Assembly: GCF_000346485.2 (NCBI RefSeq)
Contig: NZ_KQ976354.1
Location: forward strand, 4,546,436 to 4,610,435
Reading direction: 5' to 3'
DNA: 64,000 nt
From: Scytonema hofmannii PCC 7110
GTDB taxonomy: Bacteria; Cyanobacteriota; Cyanobacteriia; Cyanobacteriales; Nostocaceae
Shown here: in pieces, positions 9,046 through 17,321 of the stretch
Position numbering within the stretch: the stretch's first letter is position 1
Layout of the letters: the number at the start of each line of letters is the position of its first letter
Notes under the pieces: model-generated
Database searches by the model: none
Told to the model about the DNA's origin: nothing
What the model saw: the letters and a program-made list of their open reading frames with translations, nothing else
Position numbers and translations under genes: made by a program

Positions 9046-9515
9046 GGTGAGAAAAACTTGCTTGTCTTGCGATTAGTTTCACTTTCAAAAGTGACTTTAA
9101 TATCAATCTCAAAAATGATTAATTGGTCGCTGTTTTTGTGTTCTGCAATTGACACGCTACCAGACGGCTCAATTTGTTGGATATCGGGACTTAGGCAACT
9201 AGGGGTTTGCAGTTGGGTCAATATTTGAGTCAAAAGCGCTTCTGCTTCTCCTCGTGGCAATCGTTCGTATTCGTAACAAGAATCAAAGCGATAAATCACT
9301 TGGAATGGGATTGTGGTTGTGACAATTGAAACCCTTGATTCTCCCCACCCTTCACCCGGAGTTATCTCAATATCCAGCGCTGGTTTGTCCAACCCAATGG
9401 AAGGCGGTTCTTGCGATTTTTGGATGCTGTCAGGCAATCCCAAGCCCCATCGGTCAATCCGCAACTTGGATTTTAAATACTCCTTAAATAGTGATCGCAA
9501 TTCCCCAATATTCAT
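9030..9515 (-). CDS. Possible tail-terminator or tail-completion protein, 161 aa
   Basis: A 161-residue soluble protein. It has an N-terminal helix (ELRSLFKEYLKSKL) followed by alternating beta segments, including IPFQVIYRF and the LPRGEAEALLTQIL helix, then a final beta strand. This helix-strand order and length resemble tail terminator or completion proteins that cap the tail tube. I cannot confirm the family from sequence alone. The start touches the stop of the 132-aa gene at 9515. Confidence 0.4.
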   Translation of the reverse strand: MNIGELRSLFKEYLKSKLRIDRWGLGLPDSIQKSQEPPSIGLDKPALDIEITPGEGWGESRVSIVTTTIPFQVIYRFDSCYEYERLPRGEAEALLTQILTQLQTPSCLSPDIQQIEPSGSVSIAEHKNSDQLIIFEIDIKVTFESETNRKTSKFFSPCQPN

Positions 9516-9913
9516 CAGTTTGTCTGGGTAACGTCAGCTTCGATAAAGAATTTGCCCTTCTCTAAAGTTCTCACCGAAACGGGCGTCGTTGTTTTCATCT
9601 GAATGTCGTAAAACAACTCGTCATCCTGCTTGAGGATTTCCGTGTCGGTGGATGCAATTGCGATCGTTGCTTCGAGCATATTCGACGCAACAGAGGCGAC
9701 TGTTATACCCCCATTAGTAGCGGAAGTTTTTTGAATAATAGCATCCCCATCAGGGTCAGATGGATTGATTTTGGCGGTAAAAGTGAATGAGAAGTTAGCG
9801 GCTACCAAGCTTTGACCCACCAATCTTACCTTGATGTTTTCGGTGTCGCCCCGTGTAAACTTCGAGTTGTTTACGCTTCCACTAGATGACTCTCTAAAAA
9901 TAGTTGCTCGCAT
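9515..9913 (-). CDS. Phage protein with RGDT-type beta domain, 132 aa
   Basis: The protein is a single beta domain with the signature FTRGDTENIKVRL, a TFTAKI strand, a central T.GGITVAS turn and a C-terminal YDIQMKT/GKFFIEADVTQ pair of strands. The same layout recurs in phage baseplate-upper and fibre-attachment proteins, and also in the second half of the neighbouring 235-aa protein. It has no catalytic residues. A structural or fibre-anchoring role is inferred. Confidence 0.5.
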   Translation of the reverse strand: MRATIFRESSSGSVNNSKFTRGDTENIKVRLVGQSLVAANFSFTFTAKINPSDPDGDAIIQKTSATNGGITVASVASNMLEATIAIASTDTEILKQDDELFYDIQMKTTTPVSVRTLEKGKFFIEADVTQTN

Positions 9914-9914
9914 A

Positions 9915-10622
9915 TTAACAAGAATGACTGTAAGTATCTAAAGCGAATCGGTCGGACTCAATCGTGTAAATTTCATCCGCCAATCTGTCAATAATTTTAG
10001 CAGTGTAAAAAACTACTTTTCGCCCCAATGTTAACCCTTGGGTGTCGTAGGGGTAAAGAACAATTTGAGCGATTAGACGTTGTGCTTGTCCCAGTTGTGT
10101 AGTCGCTGGTGAGAGGTCGGTGACGGTAATGTCACCTTGGTTTGATTGGTTGGTTTTTACGGTCAGAGGTTTGTCCGCAATGTCGTGCTTCAAAGCAAAA
10201 ACGATTTCTGGTTCTGTGGGAAAATCCCCGATCGCTGTCAACTGAATAATGTGAGTATCTCCCCTTCTTAGAGTTGCGCCTTTTAAAGGAGTTTCGCTGT
10301 CAGCTTTCAGAACTGTTAATTGCCCTTGTGGTGGTAGTGGCAAATTCCGTCGCCTCAGTGCCGCAATGTTGGCATTGTCAACGGTGTCAGTTTTGATGCT
10401 GAGCACCATTGCTCGCCTGGTATTGCTGCTAAATTCTGGTAAAGCGTCGCTAACTTGAACGGGCGATCGCAATGCCAGCTTTGCGTTGCTGACTGCGGAA
10501 TTAGGAGCTTCAAGAACATTGATTTTGCCCTTAATGCTGCGGTGATAGTTGACCGCCAAAATTTCGGCGGGAGTGACATTGAAGTCAGTAAAAATGCGAC
10601 TGAAAAGCGATACTTTAACCAT
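9915..10622 (-). CDS. Phage structural protein with C-terminal RGDT-type domain, 235 aa
   Basis: The first ~110 residues are unrecognised. From about residue 115 the sequence LRRGDTHIIQLTAIGD begins a domain laid out like the 132-aa product next door: the same RGDT start, a strand resembling FALKHDI, a GDITVTDL turn and a closing strand RKVVFYTAKI. The pair probably arose by duplication. The gene is tightly packed (1-2 bp gaps on both sides) within the tail operon. The virion role is inferred. Confidence 0.5.
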   Translation of the reverse strand: MVKVSLFSRIFTDFNVTPAEILAVNYHRSIKGKINVLEAPNSAVSNAKLALRSPVQVSDALPEFSSNTRRAMVLSIKTDTVDNANIAALRRRNLPLPPQGQLTVLKADSETPLKGATLRRGDTHIIQLTAIGDFPTEPEIVFALKHDIADKPLTVKTNQSNQGDITVTDLSPATTQLGQAQRLIAQIVLYPYDTQGLTLGRKVVFYTAKIIDRLADEIYTIESDRFALDTYSHSC

Positions 10623-10623
10623 A

Positions 10624-11403
10624 TCAAGCCCTCACAATGAGGTTGCCAGGGGAGATGTAAAGCTTGTCTTTTCTATGGATTGCTCTGCGGGTTAGCGGTG
10701 CTTTCCACAGTACGTTCCCGCCGTCGTCTAGTAGCGCGAATCCCGCAACTTCTGGTAAATCGATTTCTGGCTTGGGAAATTCTATCGCTTGTAAATTACT
10801 GATAGAGCGACTCGTCGGAGCACCCCAATAAGCAGAAGTACAAGGCACTATTGGGAATTCATAACCAGCGACGTTGATTTGTTGAATTGTGTCGGTATCG
10901 TCTGGGGGCGCTGCTAATAATGCCACTCTGACAAAGGGAGGAGGGGCGATAGAAACGCCCCTAAGCACGTTTAATCTTTTGTTTGCCCAGTAACTGCTGG
11001 AGTACTGTTTTTTTAATAATTTGCTAATTATTAAATCGCCTACATCAAAGTAGGGCGGATCTCCAATGCCAATAATTTTAGTTATCTCATTAGTACCAAA
11101 ATACCAGACATTAGAACCATCTGCGATCGCGACACCCATAGGAGTATCCCAAGCACCCGTAGGCATGGGAAATTCCAGTTCGGCAACATTGGAAATCTCG
11201 CGATTGGCGGCGTTGCCCCATTGTGCGGGTAGTAGATTGAAAGCAGCGTATCCAGTGCCAGCAACTGAGGTATGTGCTCCAGTTGCTGACGGTACATCTT
11301 TGGTGAGGTGAAGCTTTAATCCACCACTAGGGTACTCGAACGCTTCACCTCTAAGCGTTGACAGTTCTTTGTGAGCTAAGTATTCGCTCTGACCTTCAGC
11401 CAT
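10624..11403 (-). CDS. Phage fibre-like protein with a duplicated domain, 259 aa
   Basis: I choose the ATG at 11403, which overlaps the upstream stop by 8 bases; a start 39 bases further upstream is possible. The protein consists of two copies of one domain. The first runs from TGYAAFNLLPAQWGNA through ISNVAELEFPMP to GDLIIS, and the second from AGYEFPIVP through ISNLQAIEFPKP to PGNLIV. The ISN..(A/E).(I/L)EFP core with a downstream G(D/N)LI(I/V) strand is common in small phage fibre or tail-associated proteins. The internal duplication is clear in the sequence, while the exact family and role are inferred. Confidence 0.5.
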   Translation of the reverse strand: MAEGQSEYLAHKELSTLRGEAFEYPSGGLKLHLTKDVPSATGAHTSVAGTGYAAFNLLPAQWGNAANREISNVAELEFPMPTGAWDTPMGVAIADGSNVWYFGTNEITKIIGIGDPPYFDVGDLIISKLLKKQYSSSYWANKRLNVLRGVSIAPPPFVRVALLAAPPDDTDTIQQINVAGYEFPIVPCTSAYWGAPTSRSISNLQAIEFPKPEIDLPEVAGFALLDDGGNVLWKAPLTRRAIHRKDKLYISPGNLIVRA

Positions 11404-11764
11404 TTGATACCTCACAAATAATAGCTTGCTCTGCCAGTCCAATAACCTGACTCCTCAACCAAATTGCCATATGGTCTGGATTGAACGGCTTGCACTCAAG
11501 CGATGGAGCACCCATGACCATGTACAATGCGGCTAATGCGTAATGTCTTTCAATGGATTCGGAGCAAGAATTGATGATGATTTCTGCCAACTCCTGGCAT
11601 CTGACAACGTACTCTCGACCGCCAATATCAGGGTCTGCCATTGCGATCGCTACTTCTTTTGCTGCTAACCTAATTTGTTGACAGCGCCTAGCTTGGTCTT
11701 CGCTAAAAAGGGCGTTCTGGGAAAACCATTTGTCAATTAATGATAAGGATTCTTGGTCTAGCAT
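11396..11764 (-). CDS. Hypothetical alpha-helical phage protein, 122 aa
   Basis: An all-helical soluble protein with no membrane segment. Its segments include EDQARRCQQIRLAAKEVAIA and ERHYALAALYMVMGAP. I considered cyclic-nucleotide sponge proteins (Acb2 type), which are also small and helical and lie in phage operons, but the conserved C-terminal Trp-Ala-Asn motif of that family is missing. Function unknown. A palindrome (11774-11788) lies just upstream of its start. Confidence 0.45.
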   Translation of the reverse strand: MLDQESLSLIDKWFSQNALFSEDQARRCQQIRLAAKEVAIAMADPDIGGREYVVRCQELAEIIINSCSESIERHYALAALYMVMGAPSLECKPFNPDHMAIWLRSQVIGLAEQAIICEVSNG

Positions 11765-11773
11765 ATTTTTGGG

Positions 11774-11788
11774 TGCGGAATTTCCGCA
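11774..11788. repeat. Phage palindrome copy 2 (TGCGGAATTTCCGCA)
   Basis: A 15-bp core palindrome 7 bp beyond the stop of the 151-aa gene. Outside the core, one side continues as AGATAGA and the other as GGG, which mixes the two arm types of the family. Confidence 0.85.
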
Positions 11789-11795
11789 GATAGAT

Positions 11796-12251
11796 TTACA
11801 ATCCCCGGCGCTCGTCCGGTCTTCTTCTTAAAATTAGGTTCCAAGTTAGCGGCAATTCGTTGATAATGACAAACTCCGCTTCAAAACCACCAGCGATCCT
11901 GTCAAAGAGTAATTGGGAGTCAACAAAGTAGCTGATTCCAGTGCCGATGATATGTTCTTTGGGGTATCTTCGACTGATGCCACTCACCAATAGATCGTCA
12001 ATTTTGATTTGCTGGCTGGTGTTGAAAGCAGCAGCTAAGGTCGGTGAAACTCTGTCAATTATGGGTTTGGGATCAATTTCCAAATATGCGATCGCCATCT
12101 CGTTTGAGTCTGCTGGCAGCCATCGCCTTTGGATAATAAGCGATCGCGCCGTAGGGATTTCGAGTTCGCTAGCACGGCGAGCCACTCTATCCCGCAGTGA
12201 TGCCATTCTCTCAGTCAAGCTGGTTTTAGGGCGGGTATCTTCAGTGCTCAT
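11796..12251 (-). CDS. Hypothetical phage head/neck protein, 151 aa
   Basis: A basic N-terminal helix (ERMASLRDRVARRASELEI) is followed by a mixed alpha/beta domain with WLPADSNEMAIAYLEIDPKP and ending in an Arg-rich tail (LRRRPDERRGL). The family is not recognised. The gene overlaps the DUF4054 connector gene by 4 bases, and position after the connector suggests a head-tail joining or tail-completion role. Confidence 0.45.
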   Translation of the reverse strand: MSTEDTRPKTSLTERMASLRDRVARRASELEIPTARSLIIQRRWLPADSNEMAIAYLEIDPKPIIDRVSPTLAAAFNTSQQIKIDDLLVSGISRRYPKEHIIGTGISYFVDSQLLFDRIAGGFEAEFVIINELPLTWNLILRRRPDERRGL

Positions 12252-12583
12252 ACTGTAAACCCCGAAACAGGAATACCAGACCGCAATTGCAAAAATTGCT
12301 GACCGTAAGTAGTCCCGTTGAACCAGTTATCCGACCCCATCAAGTTTTTGCCCTCTTTCCCCTTAGCGGATTGCACGGCTGCTGCTACAGTTGCTGCAGC
12401 TTGTAAATCTCTCATGGTCAGAATGTGGGCGGTAACCAGCCCTAATGCGAGGTTGCGATCGGTTCCCCAAACATCAATGGGACAAAACCGTGCGGCTTGA
12501 GCGATCGCGACCTCAACTTGACTTGGATTCCACGCTTGAAACTCATCGTACTGACTTAAGAATTGAGAGGAAGTGAGCATCAT
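12248..12583 (-). CDS. Head-tail connector protein, DUF4054 family
   Basis: This 111-residue protein matches the DUF4054 layout: FLSQYDEFQAW near the start, then a helix with VEVAIAQAARFC, a PIDVWG turn, a hydrophobic helix (LALGLVTAHILTM) and a C-terminal NWFNGTTYGQQFLQL segment ending in a short GIPVSGF beta element. Members form the connector ring between portal and tail in tailed phages. The gene overlaps both neighbours by 4 bases, as expected in a packed morphogenesis operon right after the capsid gene. Confidence 0.7.
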   Translation of the reverse strand: MMLTSSQFLSQYDEFQAWNPSQVEVAIAQAARFCPIDVWGTDRNLALGLVTAHILTMRDLQAAATVAAAVQSAKGKEGKNLMGSDNWFNGTTYGQQFLQLRSGIPVSGFTV

Positions 12584-12999
12584 TCCTCCTCGTCTTTCGT
12601 TTCAGTAGTTGGAGTTTTTTTGTCTTTGTCTTCTTCTGCCAGTTTCAGCTGAGAGTGAATGGCATTCTTAACCGTTGGTCGGTTCTCAGATTCCAGCCAC
12701 GACTTCAATAAACTAACGGCGAAAGTCCGCTTAACCAAAGCGACCGCTTCCGTTTGATTTTTGGGAAGGGTGGGGGTTTCTGTTTTTTCGTTGGTTGATT
12801 GCGAGATGATTCGCAAAATTCCATTGTCCAAGCACGATTGAATAGCAGTCCACAAGTGGGGTTGACCTTGCAGTGCTTCCCACTTTTGCAAGTCGTAGTT
12901 TTTGACTCCGGGGACTATGGTCAAGTCTCCTATTATGTAGGGACCGGAACGAGAAGGAGAAAACAGTTTGGGTCGATATTCAAGCAAGATTTGCTGCAT
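12580..12999 (-). CDS. Hypothetical phage protein between capsid and connector, 139 aa
   Basis: The N terminus contains short beta segments (YIIGDLTIVPGVKNYDL), followed by a helical region (AFAVSLLKSWLESENRP-type with TVKNAIHSQL) and an acidic tail of Glu, Lys and Asp. Small proteins of this type often sit between the major capsid gene and DUF4054 in related phages. No catalytic motif. Head completion or capsid vertex role is a guess from gene order. Confidence 0.45.
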   Translation of the reverse strand: MQQILLEYRPKLFSPSRSGPYIIGDLTIVPGVKNYDLQKWEALQGQPHLWTAIQSCLDNGILRIISQSTNEKTETPTLPKNQTEAVALVKRTFAVSLLKSWLESENRPTVKNAIHSQLKLAEEDKDKKTPTTETKDEEE

Positions 13000-13898
13000 T
13001 ACAGATTCTCCACAATAACAGCTGACAAAGCTTGAATCATGGAAACTCCACCGCAGCGCTCGTGACAGTCAATTTCAACTTCTTTTCCTTTGTCATTGGG
13101 TGGAAGTTGCTCGAAGTCCTGGGGGATGTGGAGAACGATATGGTCTGGGTCTCGCACGTAAGCGAGCATCGTGTTGCTGCCATTAATCCCCGACCCTTCA
13201 CACTGAGAGCACCAATCAACGTAGTTAATATTGGGGTTGGCTTTTCTAAATAACTCCATTAAAAAAGTGTCGGAGTCTTCAGATTTCGTAGTCGAGTTTA
13301 AGTAGCCGAAATCTTCCTTGCTAAAAAGGACGGCTGTGATTTCAAATTCCGCTAGATACCAAGGCACTCTCACCCAAGAATTGAGCCTGTCTAATTTCGC
13401 TTGAGCGGGAACGGCTGGATCTGTTAGCTTAATGTCGCTGACAACCCTCGGCGTGGTGGGGTATGTCAATGCTCCCAGTAATCCAGAAGATTCATCGCCC
13501 AAATAAGCAATTTCATTTTCAGATTTCATGATAAATCGCTTTGCTGCCATAGCCCTGCGATCGCTCAAATTTCTGCCAGTCGCTGCAGACGAACGAACTT
13601 CTTGGAAATTGTAGCCGTAGGAGTCGCCCAAGCCGCGAACGTGCGCCCAGTGGCGGGAAGCGACGACATCAACGCGGGGCCAGTCACCAGAGTAAGAAGT
13701 GATAATTTTTGCCATACCCACTTCTTCATAGAGGTCGATGCCAATCATTTCTGCGGCAGGTCCACCCTCGTCACTTACCGGAAAATGCTCGCGGCTTTTA
13801 TATTTGGGAATGGGTTTTTCATAAACTTGAGTCATGATGAACTCAAGTTGATTGTTAAAAAATGCGGTTTCGTCCGCGTCTAGATGTTTAAAAACCAT
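12999..13898 (-). CDS. Major capsid protein, DUF2184 family
   Basis: This 299-residue protein has the hallmark order of DUF2184 capsid proteins: FFNNQLEFIMTQVYE, then SREHFPVSDEGGPAAEMI, then DLYEEVGMAKIITSYSGD and GDSYGYNFQEVRSSAATG, followed by the helix RRAMAAKRFIMKSENEIAYLG. These match the N-arm, E-loop and spine of an HK97-like fold. It is the shell protein of the icosahedral head. It lies directly after the decoration gene (1-base gap) and before the connector genes, and a DUF2213 protease-scaffold gene precedes both. This is one of the surest calls in the window. Confidence 0.85.
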   Translation of the reverse strand: MVFKHLDADETAFFNNQLEFIMTQVYEKPIPKYKSREHFPVSDEGGPAAEMIGIDLYEEVGMAKIITSYSGDWPRVDVVASRHWAHVRGLGDSYGYNFQEVRSSAATGRNLSDRRAMAAKRFIMKSENEIAYLGDESSGLLGALTYPTTPRVVSDIKLTDPAVPAQAKLDRLNSWVRVPWYLAEFEITAVLFSKEDFGYLNSTTKSEDSDTFLMELFRKANPNINYVDWCSQCEGSGINGSNTMLAYVRDPDHIVLHIPQDFEQLPPNDKGKEVEIDCHERCGGVSMIQALSAVIVENL

Positions 13899-13899
13899 A

Positions 13900-14688
13900 T
13901 TACGCTACTACAAACTTTTCACTACCAGTTAAAAATATTTCGGCCAATCCGGTGCCCCCGGTGATGCACCGCGCCCCAGATAATTCCACAACTCCAGTGC
14001 CCGCAGTGGCAGTAAATCCGCCAAGTAGGGTATTGCTGCCACTCGCCTGGAATCTTACGTAAACTTTACTGTTTACGGTCATTGTTCCCTCGACTGGCAC
14101 CCAGATCGATCCCATTTGAATGACGGGCATCGGTTCGGTGTTGTCGTAGCTCGCACCGCCGCCGTAATACTGAGCCTTTTGGCTGTGGAGCGTTACGCCC
14201 AAAAATTGCTGGGTGTTGGCAGTTGGGATGCGGGCAACATCCTCTTTGTCGGTTGTTGCGCGAACGACTGCAAGACCAAAGCCAATGGGAGAAGACTGCG
14301 CGGCGGTTGCTGTGGGTGCGATCGCGTATCCAGTTCCGCCCCCGGTGATAACTGCACTAAAAGCAACTCCAGGGTAGCCAGTGAGCGTAAAAGTTCCCGC
14401 TCCCGTCGCGGTGGCGCGAACGCCTAAACTAGCTAGGTTGATTTCAGCTATCAGTCCGTCTCTAATGCCCGTTGCGGTATCGGTAGCCGTGCTTTGGTAG
14501 GTGACGGTTTGCCCGTCAACAAGGACATTGTAGGCAGTGTTTACAGCCGCAGTTCCCACGGTTATTGTACTGACCTGCGCGACCTCGTTTGAGGAATTTT
14601 TGAAAGTCGCAATCCCGCCCGGAATTCTTCTACAGCCCTGCATGCCGGGTATTCCGGGTGCTGATTCGATTCTATCTGAATATGGCAT
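13900..14688 (-). CDS. Capsid decoration / structural cement-like protein, 262 aa
   Basis: A Gly-, Thr- and Ala-rich beta protein. It begins with DRIESAPGIPGMQG, and the region around residues 50-125 is a repeat-like beta insertion with many Thr and Gly (VSTITVGTAAVNTA, GTFTLTGYPG). The later part (residues 180-240) reads like the structural cement fold that sits between protease and capsid genes (GSIWVPVEGTMTVNSKVYVR). The position between a DUF2213 protease and a DUF2184 capsid gene is where such decoration proteins (DUF2190-type) occur. Function is inferred from fold pattern and order. Confidence 0.6.
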   Translation of the reverse strand: MPYSDRIESAPGIPGMQGCRRIPGGIATFKNSSNEVAQVSTITVGTAAVNTAYNVLVDGQTVTYQSTATDTATGIRDGLIAEINLASLGVRATATGAGTFTLTGYPGVAFSAVITGGGTGYAIAPTATAAQSSPIGFGLAVVRATTDKEDVARIPTANTQQFLGVTLHSQKAQYYGGGASYDNTEPMPVIQMGSIWVPVEGTMTVNSKVYVRFQASGSNTLLGGFTATAGTGVVELSGARCITGGTGLAEIFLTGSEKFVVA

Positions 14689-14696
14689 GGATACCT

Positions 14697-15890
14697 CTAA
14701 TTAGTTGTTTGCCAAGCTTTGCGAGACTCTTCTATTGCTTTCTTGCGAGCGTCGCCGTTATTCCCAGTTCCGTTGAAAGCGCCTTCCACCGCTTGCATGA
14801 GCTTTTTGGTGGGGTCTTTTTTAGCTTTCCCGCCTGCTGCTAGCAACATCTCAAAAGCTCCGTCAATTCTGTCCTTTGATGCACCGTCGAGCTTGACTCC
14901 GGGCGAACTGTTTTCCACTGCAGCACGCTTAATGTCAGTCGCGCTCATGCCGGAATCCGGTTTTTCCGCAAGGGATTTTGGTAAATAGGGTTTGGCTTGA
15001 GTCCAAGCATCAAAGCGATCCGCAACTTCTGAAGAAATAGCTGTGTCAAAAGCTTTCTTGTGCTTCTCCAGTTCAACTTTGGCGTTGGTCGCCTCGGTTT
15101 TTAATTTTTGATTGTCTTCAGAAAGTGACGCAATATCTTGACGCAATCTGTTAATTGTGTCATCGCGATCGCTCACCTGTGCTTGTAGCGATCTGACCTG
15201 TTTGCCCAGTTCATCCTCTCGCTTGGAAGCTGTCACTGGAGGTACAGTTTCTTCCGGTTTCGTATCTGTTTGATTTTCTTTATCTTCAACGTCCATGGCT
15301 TGAGCTTCACGATAAATATTATCTAATTTGGCTTTTACAAGCTTTTCTGATATAGACTGACGCGATTCCCAAGCGTCAATTAAGTAGACCTTGACATCCG
15401 CACCAGCGCGTCCTTTTTCGACCGCAGAAACGTGATTGCCTCGAATGTTTCGTTGAATCGCATCGTATTGTTGACCCTGCCAAGTCCCAGGACTGAATTC
15501 TAATTCGCATTCATATCCAGCGCTTAACTCCTGTTTTTTGCCGCTAGCAATTTGTTCTATTGCATCCTCGTCAAAAGTGTTAACAGCAACCCACACAAAC
15601 CCGTGTTTGTAATAAACGAATGAGTCAGTTGACCCAACCATGTACTTTTTGGCGTTGCGGTTGTCAAGAAATTCTGGAGGGTGATCCACTGTGAAGGGTT
15701 TTGTCCCAAAACTAGCAAGACTTTTGGGATCTGATACTTCTTTGGGTAACCTCAGTTCCCTGCGAGGACTTCCATCTTTGTTGTAATACGTCTGTACTCC
15801 TGTGCGTGCAATGGCAGACCATGCCCGCAGGTATCCTTCGGGTGTTATTTCATAGCTGCTAATTTCTCCTGTATCAAATCGGTACTGCAT
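14697..15890 (-). CDS. Prohead protease fused to scaffold, DUF2213 family
   Basis: Residues 1-190 match DUF2213 phage proteins: GYLRAWSAIARTGVQTY, RELRLPKEV, SLASFGTKPFTVDHPP, then GKKQELSAGYECELEF and IQRNIRGNHVSAVEKGRAG with the Ser and His residues seen in this family of head maturation proteases. After about residue 200 comes an acidic linker, then a coiled coil (residues about 215-290, LGKQVRSLQAQVSDRDDTIN and onwards) and a Lys/Ala-rich C terminus, the usual scaffold part. One polypeptide therefore supplies the scaffold and the protease that cuts it. It starts the left structural operon, divergent from the XRE gene at 15980. Confidence 0.8.
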   Translation of the reverse strand: MQYRFDTGEISSYEITPEGYLRAWSAIARTGVQTYYNKDGSPRRELRLPKEVSDPKSLASFGTKPFTVDHPPEFLDNRNAKKYMVGSTDSFVYYKHGFVWVAVNTFDEDAIEQIASGKKQELSAGYECELEFSPGTWQGQQYDAIQRNIRGNHVSAVEKGRAGADVKVYLIDAWESRQSISEKLVKAKLDNIYREAQAMDVEDKENQTDTKPEETVPPVTASKREDELGKQVRSLQAQVSDRDDTINRLRQDIASLSEDNQKLKTEATNAKVELEKHKKAFDTAISSEVADRFDAWTQAKPYLPKSLAEKPDSGMSATDIKRAAVENSSPGVKLDGASKDRIDGAFEMLLAAGGKAKKDPTKKLMQAVEGAFNGTGNNGDARKKAIEESRKAWQTTN

Positions 15891-15979
15891 ATACTTAAAA
15901 ACCTTGCTCTTTATGTCATAGCACGCAAAAGTTGAAGTGAGAATTGTGCTAAAAAATTACAAGATTTTCATGTAAAACC

Positions 15980-16420
15980 ATGTACAATCCTTCAGTATAT
16001 TTACCAATAAATTTAAATAACTCTATTGCTAGAAAATTATATAAAATGGCAAGAATAAAGCGGTGCTCGATGACAAAAGTTGTTGAGGACATGATTGAGG
16101 AAGGCTTGGAAGATGTGCCAGATAGCGGAGTGGCAACAACTCCCATGAATCAAAATATCAAGCAACAAGAAGAAATTAGAGCAGTTATTGGAGGCAATAT
16201 AACGCGACTCAGGCAGTTAAATTGTTTGTCCCAATCAAGCTTGGGAAAATTAATTGGACTCCACCAGCAAGATATTTCTCAAATTGAATTGGGTAAAAGG
16301 AAATTGGATATTGTTGAAGCGATCGCAATTTCTCAAGTACTGGGTGTTGAGTTGGAAGAACTGTTTGAAGGCGTGGTTGATGGTAAAAAATCTGCGTGCG
16401 GCGGGTTTTCACTGAGTTAA
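15980..16420 (+). CDS. RHH-XRE fusion transcription regulator, 146 aa
   Basis: The N-terminal 45 residues form a ribbon-helix-helix (strand YLPINL, helix NNSIARKLYKMARIKR, then SMTKVVEDMIEEGLE). Residues 60-130 form a helix-turn-helix of the XRE/Cro-CI type (NITRLRQLNCLSQSSLGKLI, then HQQDISQIELGKRKL). Two DNA-binding domains in one small protein is unusual. The gene is divergent from the capsid protease operon with 89 bp between, so it may control that operon. A 6-bp inverted repeat TAGCAC/GTGCTA (15919 and 15946) lies in the gap. A short degenerate copy of this gene's 3' end is found at about 55931-55993. Confidence 0.75.
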   Translation: MYNPSVYLPINLNNSIARKLYKMARIKRCSMTKVVEDMIEEGLEDVPDSGVATTPMNQNIKQQEEIRAVIGGNITRLRQLNCLSQSSLGKLIGLHQQDISQIELGKRKLDIVEAIAISQVLGVELEELFEGVVDGKKSACGGFSLS

Positions 16421-16606
16421 CAATTTGTAAGCCTGCTCGTATTTCTGTTTTTGCTGCTTGACGATCTGGTTGCCATCTTCATTAACGAATGCAATTGCGA
16501 TCGTCCCTTTTACCAAGAAAGTGCCAACAAATTTAACTGAAGCGCCGTCCATCTCGTACTCTTCCCCCGGTACTAGATGCACCACGTCTGGGCTTGATAA
16601 GTCCAT
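16409..16606 (-). CDS. Small hypothetical protein, 65 aa
   Basis: A 65-residue beta-rich protein, convergent with the XRE gene (12-base overlap of the 3' ends). It contains EYEMDGASVKFVGTFLV and ends in a Lys/Gln-rich helix (QKQKYEQAYKLL). It resembles small phage accessory beta proteins, but I recognise no family. Palindrome copy 3 lies upstream, between it and the next minus-strand gene. Confidence 0.45.
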   Translation of the reverse strand: MDLSSPDVVHLVPGEEYEMDGASVKFVGTFLVKGTIAIAFVNEDGNQIVKQQKQKYEQAYKLLTQ

Positions 16607-16641
16607 ATAAAAAGTTGAGTCAAGTTTTCAATTCCAATTCT

Positions 16642-16662
16642 ATCTGCGGAAATTCCGCAGAT
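16642..16662. repeat. Phage palindrome copy 3
   Basis: A perfect 21-bp palindrome, 6 bp beyond the stop of the 80-aa gene, identical to copy 1. Confidence 0.9.
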
Positions 16663-16668
16663 ACAGTC

Positions 16669-16911
16669 CTATTCTGTGGGGATTTCAAAAGCCAGAGCAC
16701 CCTCAGCCATTTTTGTTTTCACTTCTTGGGGGCTTATTCCAAGAGAGTTTGCCAGTTGGCCAAGGAATGACGGAGCTTCCTCTGTCATTTGGACGAGGTC
16801 TCCCAGCTTGGCGACTATCCGTGATGAAGGATTCACTGCGGTTTCCCTTCGTACAGTGCTTATGCTTCCGTCATCGTTTCTCAAAATTGTCCAAATTTTT
16901 GTGTTAGTCAT
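16669..16911 (-). CDS. Small hypothetical phage protein, 80 aa
   Basis: I take the start at the ATG at 16911 (MTNTKIWTILRND); the frame continues 60 bases upstream, but that part is Thr-rich and looks non-coding. The product has an N-terminal beta hairpin and a C-terminal helix (EEAPSFLGQLANSLG then PQEVKTKMAEG). No family recognised. It lies in the early-regulator area between two small DNA-binding genes. Confidence 0.4.
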   Translation of the reverse strand: MTNTKIWTILRNDDGSISTVRRETAVNPSSRIVAKLGDLVQMTEEAPSFLGQLANSLGISPQEVKTKMAEGALAFEIPTE

Positions 16912-17001
16912 AGAGGTTAAAGTAGTTGTTGTTGGTAGTGCATGAAATTGGAATATTCGTAGAAAATTCACAGACAGAAAGGGCGATCGCGGTTTAAAAT
17001 T

Positions 17002-17208
17002 TTATTCCAATAGTCCATCTTTTTTTAACCGCTCTATCACCGCTTCTCTGATATATTCAGAGCGGTTGGGGATTGATTCTAGTATTTCTGCAAGTTCTGG
17101 GGGGAATCGTGCTGCGAATTGTTTCCCATTAGCTCCTATGCCCTTCCCTTCGGGCATAAAACCTTTCCGACCCCTAACCGCTTTCCCTTTATAAGTTGTC
17201 ATACTCAA
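17002..17208 (-). CDS. Ribbon-helix-helix DNA-binding protein, 68 aa
   Basis: The basic N terminus (KGKAVRGRKG) is followed by a ribbon-helix-helix: the strand KQFAARF, helix PPELAEILESI and helix RSEYIREAVIERLKK. RHH proteins of this size act as phage or toxin-antitoxin repressors by inserting the strand into the DNA major groove. It is divergent from the DinD-like gene at 17322 and may repress it. A second ATG lies two codons inside. Confidence 0.65.
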   Translation of the reverse strand: MSMTTYKGKAVRGRKGFMPEGKGIGANGKQFAARFPPELAEILESIPNRSEYIREAVIERLKKDGLLE

Positions 17209-17253
17209 ACTCTTACACCAATACGTTTAGCGTGTTAAAATAAGTTTGAGTTT

Positions 17254-17290
17254 GTCCACTGCCTAACTTTGGACGGTGAGAGCAGTGGAC
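17254..17290 (+). promoter_or_regulatory. Inverted repeat in the leader of the DinD-like gene
   Basis: GTCCACTGC (17254-17262) is followed after 19 bases by its perfect complement GCAGTGGAC (17282-17290). A second, shorter pair GACTGA/TCAGTC follows at 17291-17296 and 17315-17320, right before the ATG at 17322. Together they would fold the 5' leader, or serve as an operator for a regulator of the divergent genes at 17208 and 17322. Confidence 0.5.
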
Positions 17291-17321
17291 GACTGAAAAC
17301 CGCAAACGAGGAAATCAGTCC

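Noticed and set aside
11396-11764. Acb2-type cyclic-nucleotide sponge
   Set aside because: Size and helical content fit, but the conserved C-terminal Trp-Ala-Asn motif is missing, so I left it as hypothetical.
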